Origin: Skeletonema tropicum
Lineage: Eukaryota > Bacillariophyta > Thalassiosirophyceae > Thalassiosirales > Thalassiosiraceae
DNA length: 64,000 bases
Direction: 5' to 3'
NCBI GenBank assembly: GCA_037178625.1
Contig: CM074129.1
Location: forward strand, 1,302,001 to 1,366,000
The notes beneath the pieces were generated by a model. The model was not told where the DNA came from, did no database searches, and saw only the letters and a program-made list of their open reading frames with translations. Shown here in pieces: positions 20,432 through 29,123 of this stretch (the first letter of the stretch is position 1; every line of letters starts with the position of its first letter). Both the position numbers and the translations under genes were made by a program.

Positions 20432-21580
20432 ATGCTATCACCTCAAGACATAAAAGAACACCTGATCACAAGCATCTTCAACGATGAACCCACCGTCAAA
20501 GATCTGTTCACTCTCGTCGTCGCTTTTGCAATCATTTGGTTTCTTTTCTTCTCCGCTGTAAAGACCATCGTGCGACCTCTAATTCACAACAAAAAGTGGC
20601 TCCTTGATGCAATTTCGAAGGAATATGAAAGGGGTGCAAAGAAGCAAATAGAGGATATGAAAGTCGATATGACCAAGAATGAATACATCGCCTTCTCAAT
20701 GAACTCTTGGCCAAGAATGCAGGCCATTTACATACAACACCTCGTCGGGTCCTTCTTCTGCATCCCATCAATCTTAGGCGTCGGAGACCCTTCGGTTGCT
20801 TCATCGCTCGCGGTATGCGGATTGCTCAGCGAGATCGGCTGGGAGCTTCAAGACACGATCGAAATGATATTGGTTCGATCGTTCCATAAAGAGGGCAAGA
20901 AGATCTTTCCTGATGTCATTCTCATCATCTTTTTAGTGCATCACAGTTTGGCCTCTTGTCTGGGTATCCCTGTCATACTATACTATCGTCATAGCAAATT
21001 GATCCACTGGCTATGCTTTGATTTGCAATTTGCTGCAGGATTGGCTCTATCTATTGGAGAGATTACAAAGGTGCTTGATATTACCAAGCCGAGGCACCTA
21101 CGTCTTTTCAAGGCACTCAACTTTATTGCTCTCGTGACCATGGTTTGGACAAGGATCATTCATTGGACATATCTCACAACTACGTTGTTTATCACTTGGT
21201 ACAATGACAAGGCATGGGCATTCCTCTTCTTCGGGATAGTGTTATCGACTGCATTCACAGGCTTCAACTATGTCTGCTGTGTCAAACCATTCTACAAGAA
21301 GTTTGTCAAGTTCCTTTACGTCTCTGCGGAATACGAGGCGTTGCCTCCGGATGCTTCTGCAGATAGGAGGCGATCCTCTGTGATTCAACTTGATTTGGCA
21401 AGGGCGGAACTGCTTGAGGCGGAGCTGGCTGATTTTCAATCTCTATTCGAAAAACGAGAAGTTTCAAGAAGGCAATCTGTGCCTGTATTGCGTGGTGTTC
21501 GTAGGGGATCACTTTTGGCATTGCAGTTGCAACAGTCAAAGTCGTTTGGGTATGATATGACAAAGTCAAAAGATCTGTAA
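20432..21580 (+). CDS. Multi-pass membrane protein, paralogue 2
   Basis: Tandem paralogue of 17920-19125 with the same hydrophobic pattern and Arg/Ser-rich tail. The position that is ATG in paralogue 1 is TTG here (20387-20389) after a small deletion, and the nearby ATG at 20394 is out of frame. The first in-frame ATG is at 20432, giving 382 residues and losing only about 15 to 20 residues of the variable N-terminus. From about 20996 onward the coding sequence is almost identical to paralogue 1, which suggests gene conversion or very recent duplication. Whether it is expressed cannot be told, because its upstream region is cut by the assembly gap. Confidence 0.72.
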   Translation: MLSPQDIKEHLITSIFNDEPTVKDLFTLVVAFAIIWFLFFSAVKTIVRPLIHNKKWLLDAISKEYERGAKKQIEDMKVDMTKNEYIAFSMNSWPRMQAIYIQHLVGSFFCIPSILGVGDPSVASSLAVCGLLSEIGWELQDTIEMILVRSFHKEGKKIFPDVILIIFLVHHSLASCLGIPVILYYRHSKLIHWLCFDLQFAAGLALSIGEITKVLDITKPRHLRLFKALNFIALVTMVWTRIIHWTYLTTTLFITWYNDKAWAFLFFGIVLSTAFTGFNYVCCVKPFYKKFVKFLYVSAEYEALPPDASADRRRSSVIQLDLARAELLEAELADFQSLFEKREVSRRQSVPVLRGVRRGSLLALQLQQSKSFGYDMTKSKDL

Positions 21581-22051
21581 TCTGTATTTAATTTTCTTCG
21601 TTGTATAACACGTAATTGCAGATATAATTAGACATGCTAGCTGCAACACAATTAAGAATTACATTACACATTATATCTCTACAGTATGATTCTGATGCAT
21701 AGGTTCCCTCCTGTCCAAATTGCTTAGTCCATTCAGTACTTCTCTGACTCTTCCTTTGAAACAGATGATAACGATGATATAACAGAAATTTTTTAAAGCA
21801 CGTCTGATTAGCCCTCGAGGGGCGATAAAATTATGACTAACCAACATGTGTGCTGCGTCGTCAGTACTGATTCTTCATATATATACTCCCTCCACAGCTG
21901 TTTCTCAGATTGCACACCAATCTTTGAAACAGGTGATACAAAATGTCTCAGAATAGTCTCATGTCGTAAACTAATAATCAATCTCATGCCCTAACCCTAA
22001 CAATTACACTACAAATGATACCTCTAATGATCCTGGTGCACAGCCTCTATG
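21581..22051. other. Intergenic region with VPS4 tail repeats
   Basis: Segments at about 21704-21775 and 21921-21965 resemble VPS4 3' end sequence; the telomere-like CCCTAACCCTAAC at about 21990 is shared with 19250. A 34-base segment at 21777-21810 recurs at 40157-40190. No gene is supported. Confidence 0.6.
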
Positions 22052-23407
22052 TTATGCTCCCTCTTGTCCAAATTGCTTCGTCCATTCAGAATACTTCTCC
22101 AACTCCTTCTTCGACACAGAAGATACAGAATGTCTAAGAACAGACTCAAAATCCTTAACACATACATCCGGTGCCTTTAGCTTTTTGGATGGAACATCCC
22201 ACAATTGCATTCGAATTGCTTTGCATTTTGGACAAGTGTACTCTTTGTTTGGTGGGTCAGATGATAATTTTGGTGGACAGTAGGGGCAGTTCGGGTATTG
22301 ATCACAGGGCATCAAATATTCCCCCACCGGCATGAATTGCTGTGCCTGTTGGCATCGTCTCAATGGTTCCATCAATGCCTCCTTCACCAAAACTTTGATG
22401 TCGGATCCCGACGCCCCCTCCGTCAACTTTCCAAGAGTATCAAAATCACTCTCACTCAGATTATTAGGAGTATCACCCAAATGCAACTTGACCATAATCG
22501 CTCGTGCCTCCGGCTCCGGCAATGGGATATAAACTCGCTTCTCGAATCGACGTCGGATAGCCGCATCCAACTCCCACGGGACATTAGTCGCACCAAGCAC
22601 CAGTACATCCCCCTCATTCTTCCCCACACCATCCATTTGTACCAGAAACTCCGTCTTGATCCTCCTCGCCGAGTCGGATTCACCCTCCGTCCGACTCCCA
22701 CAGAGGGAATCCACCTCATCAATAAATATAATTGCCTTGGAACCCGGTGACTCTCGTGCCATTTCAAACAAATTCCGTACCAAACGCTCACTCTCACCCT
22801 GCCACTTGGACACCAAATCCGCACTCGACACCGAGAAGAATGTCGAGTCCGCCTCAGTCGCCACCGCCTTGGCCAAATAACTCTTCCCCGTCCCCGGAGG
22901 CCCGTACAATAAAATACCCTTGAACGGCCGTCGTTTCCCCGTGAACAATTGAGGAAATCTCGTGGGTAGAATCACCGTCTCCTTTAAACTCTCCTTGGCC
23001 AACCGTAGTCCTGCCACATCGTCCCATTTGACATTTGGTTTTTCAGTCACGACTGCACCGCTGAGTGCTCCACGTAACTTTTGCTTTTCGGCATCGGCAG
23101 TGTCATCTTCCTCCCCCCTCTTGAGGGTTCCTGCTCCCCCTGCACCTCCTCCACCTCCACCATTCTTTTCAATCTCGGCCTGCTTATTCAAATAATCACG
23201 TAATTCCTCCGCCCGCTTCATGTACCCCTCGACACGTTCCAGAATCAACTTTTTGCGAGATTCATTCTTTTCGTATTTTAAGCCGATTGTGAAGCGGGAG
23301 AGGGCATCGCGGTAGAGGTTGAGGGCGGTTTGGTAGTCGTTGGCATTGTCGGCTGTTATGGCGCGGGAGACTATTTCGATTGCGTCGGGTATGAACGTAT
23401 TTTGCAT
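22052..23407 (-). CDS. VPS4: VPS4-type AAA ATPase (ESCRT-III disassembly)
   Basis: Disassembles ESCRT-III polymers during multivesicular body formation, cytokinesis and related membrane scission. The intronless 451-residue frame has an N-terminal MIT domain (about 5-78), a Gly-rich linker, and the AAA core with Walker A Gly-Pro-Pro-Gly-Thr-Gly-Lys-Ser at 169-176 and Walker B Ile-Ile-Phe-Ile-Asp-Glu at 226-231. An arginine-finger segment (Arg-Arg-Arg-Phe-Glu-Lys-Arg) lies near 286-292. The C-terminal helix ends in the typical Phe-Gly-Gln-Glu-Gly. The beta domain is unusual: where yeast and animal VPS4 have a short loop it carries Cys374-x2-Cys377 and Cys392-x2-Cys395, a possible zinc ribbon. 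It converges with the upstream membrane-protein gene, and fragments of its 3' end are scattered through 19.1-22.0 kb. Confidence 0.95.
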   Translation of the reverse strand: MQNTFIPDAIEIVSRAITADNANDYQTALNLYRDALSRFTIGLKYEKNESRKKLILERVEGYMKRAEELRDYLNKQAEIEKNGGGGGGAGGAGTLKRGEEDDTADAEKQKLRGALSGAVVTEKPNVKWDDVAGLRLAKESLKETVILPTRFPQLFTGKRRPFKGILLYGPPGTGKSYLAKAVATEADSTFFSVSSADLVSKWQGESERLVRNLFEMARESPGSKAIIFIDEVDSLCGSRTEGESDSARRIKTEFLVQMDGVGKNEGDVLVLGATNVPWELDAAIRRRFEKRVYIPLPEPEARAIMVKLHLGDTPNNLSESDFDTLGKLTEGASGSDIKVLVKEALMEPLRRCQQAQQFMPVGEYLMPCDQYPNCPYCPPKLSSDPPNKEYTCPKCKAIRMQLWDVPSKKLKAPDVCVKDFESVLRHSVSSVSKKELEKYSEWTKQFGQEGA

Positions 23408-23858
23408 GGTTGTTTTTTTTGTTATTGTTATCGTTATTGCTGTGTATTATTGTACGCTACTCTACCGACCACCTGCCGAAGATGGAAATGGATCTAATCT
23501 TGCTTTTTGTTGTGTTGGTGTTGGTTGCTTGTGCTGGCTGGCTTGTGCGTTGAGAAGAAAGATCTGTTCGTGGATTTTGTGTCGTGATCTTCGATCTTCG
23601 CCCACGAAAGCGTGTAGTGTGTATGGCTGTGGGCAGGTTTCTTCAATACAAGACCACAAAACTTCCATCCACCCGAACGCAAGATAGACATGAACGCCGA
23701 CCATGGTGCCATCCAAGCAAGTTGAGTTGAATCGCTAACAACATCGAAGTAATAACATCCTTGCACATGATGTGTGTAAAAGCTGCAAGAAGCTGTAGTA
23801 GAAAGGGTGCAGATAGAGCTGATTGCTACAATAGAGTTAAAACGCTCATCTAATAAGT
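23408..23858. other. Intergenic region, divergent promoters
   Basis: About 450 bases between the starts of VPS4 and the acidic membrane protein. The overlapping frames seen on both strands lack family features. I see no other element. Confidence 0.55.
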
Positions 23859-25740
23859 ATGAAAGCAGCCTTTCTAATTGCCCTACTAACACGTGTGTTT
23901 GCCACCGCTGGAGCCAAGAACATCAAACCTCTTGGTAGAGGTAGAGATGGTAGCAAACACCTCCGTCGTGGTGACGCTGCAACCAAAGAACTCCTCCATA
24001 AGGCCACCCCTTTTCAACACAAACACAACCGTCGTCAGTTAGAAGGTGCCAACGATCAGCAAGCATATGAAGTAGATGGATCCTACAGCATCTCCTTCGG
24101 TAAATGCATCGATATCAAAACCAAGAGTGAGGATCTATTTAATGAAAACTACATCGACCAAGTACAGAATGGCAACATCTTGTCGTTGAAATCATATGTT
24201 CTCTTTTATGCATGTCAGAACGACTCCTCGTATGGATATGGGTGTTTGGAAGATGAGTCAGATGTGTACATGGTTGATTTGGCTTCGTACTTGTCGGTTG
24301 TGGGGATGAGACAAGTCAATCAACGGAGTGATTACTGTGAGCTTTGTGAGAAGAACCAGGAGTATTGGTAAGTTGTACATCATGTTATATATATATATAT
24401 ATATTATATTGTAGTGAGAATCAAGAGTCTGATTTGACGGCTTGTTTTCTAATATTTTGTTTCATATGCTGTGCTTTACTTTGTGTAGCACTGCGAATGT
24501 TTATGAGCAGACTGCTGCTGCGTATGGAAAAGGTAATAAGAAAGGTAATAACAATAATGGTGCAGATGGTTCCGAAGATTATGCTCAAGCTGAGCAGGAT
24601 TCAGAGGACCAGGTTGAAGAAGATGATATTGATGAAGAGGGTTATCAGGCAGAAGAAGTAGAAGACGAAGATGCTGATTATGTTGATGAAGATGATTCAT
24701 CATCTATTGACGAAGATGATGATATTTATGTAGCAGAAGAAGTAGAAGACGATGATGCTGATTATGTTGATGAAGATGATTCATCATCTATTGACGAAGA
24801 TGATGATATTTATGTATCAGAGGATCATGGAGAGGAAGAGGAAGAGGCCCAGGAGGAAGAGCAGGATGAAGAAGATGAAGGAGCCCGCAAACTCGAACAA
24901 CAGTTCGATTGTAGCAGATGTGATGAACTTCTATGCTTTTCCAATGACGCTGATGATGATGCTTTGGTCACTGAAGCTGCTGATAGAGATGAGATCGACA
25001 CTTACGTCGCAGCATGGATCGAAGAGGTAGTCAATTGCAAGCAAACTGACCAGTTTATCAATGGCATTCCCATCTACATCGGTCCCATCTGTAGCGATTA
25101 CGCAGATACGTTTGAGATTGGAGCATTCTTAGACGAAGACTGTAGCATTCTCACTAACCTTGCATCGTTTGAGAGTATCGTCGCTGCTGAACAGCAGAGC
25201 GATGAGAGTGTTGATGTCTCTAGGTATGCAATCAACTCATTGAAGACTGCCTCTTATGGAACCATGACCTGTCAAAGTACTGACTTCGAGGGTGACGCGG
25301 AGGAGGAAGATGGAGAGGAGATGAATGATTACTGCAAGCAACTTTTTGAAAGTGATTTTGCCAGCTTTGATGATTGTGTAGCTGAAGAGAAGGAAGAGCA
25401 ACAGGACGAAGCGGATGATGAATACAGTTGGTACAGTTACGACGTGGAAGATGCTGATGAAATTGGCGACGTGTGTGCCAAGGTTGCCTCATTCAATGGC
25501 GAATACAGCAATTACTATGACTCAGCAGCTAGTGGCTCGGTTCATTCTCGTTATAGGAATGGAAAACTCAACACTGAAGATTCTGTCACTAAGAGACTTT
25601 CTGCTGGCGCGATCACCGCAATCGCATTAGCCTGTACAGTAGTCATTGGGGCTACTGCCCATGTCTTGAAGCGCAAGACTGAGAAAGTTGCTACCTCCGC
25701 TCTTCACGAATCTATGTATCAAGGAGGTCAGATGAGTTAA
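23859..25740 (+). CDS. Acidic secreted/type I membrane protein, diatom-type
   Basis: Two exons (23859-24367 and 24489-25740) joined in frame give 586 residues. Residues 1-19 are a signal peptide. A basic propeptide-like segment follows, with Arg-Gln-Leu at 59-61 after His-Asn-Arg, an R-x-L site like those processed in diatom silaffins. A Cys-containing globular part comes next (about 75-175), then a strongly acidic region (about 190-320) with a tandem 28-30-residue repeat of Asp/Glu/Ser/Tyr-Val. After it is a second Cys-rich domain with Cys-x2-Cys and several spaced cysteines (about 325-530). Near the C-terminus is one membrane span (about 545-565) and a short basic tail. The topology is type I, with most of the protein in the lumen or outside. 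The function is unknown; a cell-wall or silicalemma role is inferred from composition only. Confidence 0.8.
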
Positions 25741-26160
25741 AAATTTGAAGCGGTGTTAGGTCATCATTGTAGTTGTCATGTAGTTAGGCGTGTCTTAGGG
25801 ATTTCGTTATCTGTACATTTTTAGTGCTGAAGAGTGGCAAGTGTGATCAGACATCATTATTTACTTATCCTAACCTGCGTCTTGCCCAATGAAGCACCAT
25901 TCGGTACACCCAAGCACAAAAGAACACGATAACCTCACCTCCCGCATGGACTTTCCTTCAGTTTTAAGCCTAACACTCAACTGCTTCAAGAGTTCTCATC
26001 TTGGAGATGATAGATGAAGTGCGCTTCCATACTTAATCCTCGAACAATCGTATGACATGCAAATCATTATTTTATGTAAATGTAACTTAGCAGAAGAAGA
26101 CCCATCAATACTACTCATCTTCGTTTGCGATAGAGATGGCGAATTTAGCAATTTCATCTT
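25741..26160. other. Short convergent intergenic region
   Basis: About 420 bases of 3' flanking sequence between convergent genes. I see nothing in it. Confidence 0.6.
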
Positions 26161-26943
26161 CTACTTCACTCTTCTTCTCTTTGATTCAGTCTGATCTCTA
26201 ATCAAACACACGAAGGGACTTTGACCACAGAATCGATCCTTCTGTAACTTCAGATAATTCGATGCAGAGTATTGGAGAAGTTTCACCGTCTCTATCGATG
26301 CACCACTCAGGATAGCATGTTCGACTGGGGTTATTTCATGGTTGCATTCCATTGTGCTAGCACGAATCGACTCTGAAAGCAAGGCCCTAATAGCATCGTG
26401 ATCTGGTGGTAGCTCCTGTGGAGGGAAAGGCCGCTCGCCCTCAAACAACACGCAAGAGCTATCACAAGCAAAATGTAACGGAGTGTTACCATCTTCATCT
26501 GTAGCGTCGCATGCAGCAGGGTTGGCATTTGCGATTGCCTTGATCAATGCAGGACTTGCTCTGCACCCAGCGGCTACATGGAGGGCATTCCGACCGAGAC
26601 AATCCTTGGTGATCATCATCTCTGGACAGATCTCAATCATCTTGGCAACTACGTACAAGGGAGCGTTGAAGCGTACTACAGCGTGCAACAGTGTCATGCC
26701 GTTGAAGAATGGGCAGTTCGCAATGGTGGCCGTCAGAGCTTTAAAGATTGAAGGACTTGAAAGTGCGATGGATTCGAAAGCTGTCCAATCTTTCACTTCT
26801 ATGACGTCGAGCAGAGCAATAATGGAGTTGTCGTTGACAATTACATCGGAGCAATGCACGCCTTGATAATGATAATAGCACCTTTCTTGTTCTTGAGTCC
26901 TGTCTTCCTCAATTTCAATACTCTTCTCAATTTCCATATCCAT
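26161..26943 (-). CDS. Ankyrin-repeat protein
   Basis: A 260-residue intronless frame from the ATG at 26943 (a longer reading would need a TTG start). It shows about four ankyrin repeats between residues 75 and 225. The clearest are the Gly-Met-Thr-Leu-Leu-His-Ala-Val-Val, Gly-Arg-Asn-Ala-Leu-His-Val-Ala-Ala and Gly-Asn-Thr-Pro-Leu-His-Phe-Ala-Cys helices, then an Ile-Thr-Pro-Val-Glu-His-Ala-Ile-Leu unit. The N-terminus is acidic. Ankyrin repeats bind partner proteins; the partner cannot be told. Proteins of this build are common in diatom genomes. No signal peptide or membrane span is visible. Confidence 0.82.
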   Translation of the reverse strand: MDMEIEKSIEIEEDRTQEQERCYYHYQGVHCSDVIVNDNSIIALLDVIEVKDWTAFESIALSSPSIFKALTATIANCPFFNGMTLLHAVVRFNAPLYVVAKMIEICPEMMITKDCLGRNALHVAAGCRASPALIKAIANANPAACDATDEDGNTPLHFACDSSCVLFEGERPFPPQELPPDHDAIRALLSESIRASTMECNHEITPVEHAILSGASIETVKLLQYSASNYLKLQKDRFCGQSPFVCLIRDQTESKRRRVK

Positions 26944-28139
26944 AGTCGTAGTAATAGTAGTACTAAGTAGCAAGTGTTAAGAGTAAGAGTAATAAGATTA
27001 TCTCGGGTGGAACGATGGATATGAACATGATGTCGCTACTACTTATTGTGCAATGTAAGTACTTTTTTGCTTGAGACATGAGACAGATATTATATCACGG
27101 GAACCATTTAGAACGCCGGGGCTACTGGTACTGGAGTTCAAGAAGTTCAAGTGGCAATAACTTTTTTCCTACTTGTGTCGCTGTAGATACCGCAAAGTAT
27201 TGTACACAATATTATGTACTCGCACTCACGACGCGACAGAAGAGAGCTGAAGGAACAATAGGTACAGTGAGTGCGTGCAGGATCAAGGAACAATGACTTC
27301 TCTTTTGAATGCAAAGTGAAAAGGGAATGACATTCACGTTATTTTTTCGCTAGAAAGAGAAGTAGCTATGTTCAGTGCTTTAACCTTTCCTTCCTTAGGC
27401 AGGGGTATTGAAATGAAACCACTTTTGTACTTCACTCTATCTATTGTATCCAAACGGGCAACTCGCTCCATCAATCTCCAACTCCGTGAAAAGGGAATGA
27501 CATTCACGTTATTTTTTCGCTATATAGAGAGAGAAGTAGCTATGTTCAGTGCTTTAACCTTTCCTTCCTTAGGGGTATTGAAATGAAACCACTTTTGTAC
27601 TTCACTCTATCTATTGTATCCAAACGGGCAACTCGCTCCATCAATCTCCAACTCCAATGTGTAGGTACTCCGCTGACGCTCGTCCTAGCTGCTGCGTTCT
27701 AAATTAAAGTGAAGCCTTCTTTGCAGAGAAAACCTTCTTGTCCTTGCTCCTTGTGATGATCTTCTCTGTTTTGAGACCATAGAATCCGAGGCTTCTCAAG
27801 CACGTTTGCCCTTTGCCCTCTACCTGCTGCCTGCTCTTCTGCCGCGCTGAACATGTACCGTTCCTAATCATCTGCCCAATCTATCAGATAGGTGTAGGTA
27901 CCTTTTCCTACGTAAATACCTCCTTCTACTTTCTCTTCCATTGCCAATCGATCGCTACAAGCTTGACGTTCCCGTCTTCGAATTGTTTCGAGGATGAGGT
28001 TGAGCAAATCAATGAGGGAGATGGCTTCTGAAAGAAGATTTCATCTTTCCAATTATGATTTAAATTTAACAATTACTGTTACTTCTCAACTGTTCTACTA
28101 TCTTTCACAAAGTAATCTTCTATCCTACATGGTGACATT
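26944..28139. other. Intergenic region with a 170 bp tandem duplication
   Basis: About 1.2 kb with no supported gene. It contains the direct duplication at 27316-27655 (listed separately). Short frames at 27368-27586 arise inside the duplication. Confidence 0.55.
27316..27655. repeat. 170 bp direct tandem duplication
   Basis: 27316-27485 and 27486-27655 are near-identical. Differences are confined to two small indels (TATATAGAGAGA versus TAGAAAGAGA, and a 4-base GGCA difference). Two copies only, so it is a recent local duplication, not a satellite. Confidence 0.9.
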
Positions 28140-28562
28140 TCATCCCGTGACTTGCTGCCGTGTAGCAGCATTCATATCAAGCAACTTGGAGAAGCTAAGA
28201 TCCATCTGCTCCAAAGCTGGTTGATAACAACTTTCCTCTTCGAAATCTCCCAAAAGATCAGCCATCAGGAGATCTGTATGACACTCGCAGGACACTCTTG
28301 TTCGTCGCTTGACGGTGGTGGATCCTTTGAAACTGGAATGAGACATATCGGGCTCTTCAAGGCGGAATTCTGCCCTCCGGACAACGGGGATAGAATAGTA
28401 GAGGAACGGGTCGTCTTTTTTCAGTGATCGTAGGTCTTCTGCAGTCAGGGTACTGATATCGATTTCTATGGGCTCCGGGGCGCCGGGTGCAGTATTTATG
28501 TGCACTGGTTCGGACCTGAAAAGAGCCAATGATTGGTCCTTCTTGGGAGTCGACGTGGTCAT
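28140..28562 (-). CDS. Small conserved-looking hypothetical protein
   Basis: A 140-residue intronless frame. No signal peptide or membrane span is visible. The middle contains a Leu-Lys-Lys-Asp-Asp-Pro-Phe-Leu-Tyr-Tyr-Ser-Ile-Pro motif, then Val-Lys-Arg-Arg-Thr-Arg-Val-Ser-Cys-Glu-Cys-His-Thr-Asp-Leu-Leu. I recall similar segments in small paralogous diatom proteins, but I cannot name a function. The clean frame, ATG start and absence of a better frame on the other strand support a real gene. Confidence 0.6.
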   Translation of the reverse strand: MTTSTPKKDQSLALFRSEPVHINTAPGAPEPIEIDISTLTAEDLRSLKKDDPFLYYSIPVVRRAEFRLEEPDMSHSSFKGSTTVKRRTRVSCECHTDLLMADLLGDFEEESCYQPALEQMDLSFSKLLDMNAATRQQVTG

Positions 28563-29123
28563 TGTATCGTAAGGATGTAGTTGTATGACTTGCAGTAGTA
28601 GGTTGGCAATGATGTCTCCTTAGCTTGGTGGGCTTGGTATGGGCGGATAGTCGTGAGTTTGTTGTGGCGATTGAGATGAAGAACAGTGTTCTGGTTCCAG
28701 ACATCAAACGAGAGCTGAGTCCGAGAGCTGGTAAATTATGGACATTCTGACGTGAGGCTTGAAGGGGAATGGGCGTGCACGGTCACGTCTGTTGACGCGC
28801 ATCGCAGGGCCCTCTTGTACAAGGCATTCACGATTCACGGGTGAGCTCGGGTTTTACGACACTAAAACTGCATAGCTGCCACGTGAATGGAAAGCATGCC
28901 GAGAGAGAGCGCGGGTCTTACTGGCACTAAATATTGCACAGCTAAGCCAGTCTGAATGGAATAGGAATCGGAAGTTCGGGTCACCACTCTCTTTCAGTTT
29001 CAGAATATTTTTATGTACTACCTACACTTTGAAGAAGCTCGCTTATTTCATGAGAATTAAAAGAACAGGAAACGTAGTTATTTGCATTATTAAGTATGAT
29101 GTCAAGCGGGCTGCGTCCGACTT
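28563..29123. other. Intergenic region
   Basis: About 560 bases with no supported gene: promoter side of the small hypothetical gene and 3' flank of the large membrane protein. I see nothing further. Confidence 0.55.

Noticed and set aside
26944..26973. Upstream extension of the ankyrin protein
   Set aside because: It would start at TTG; the first ATG at 26943 is preferred.
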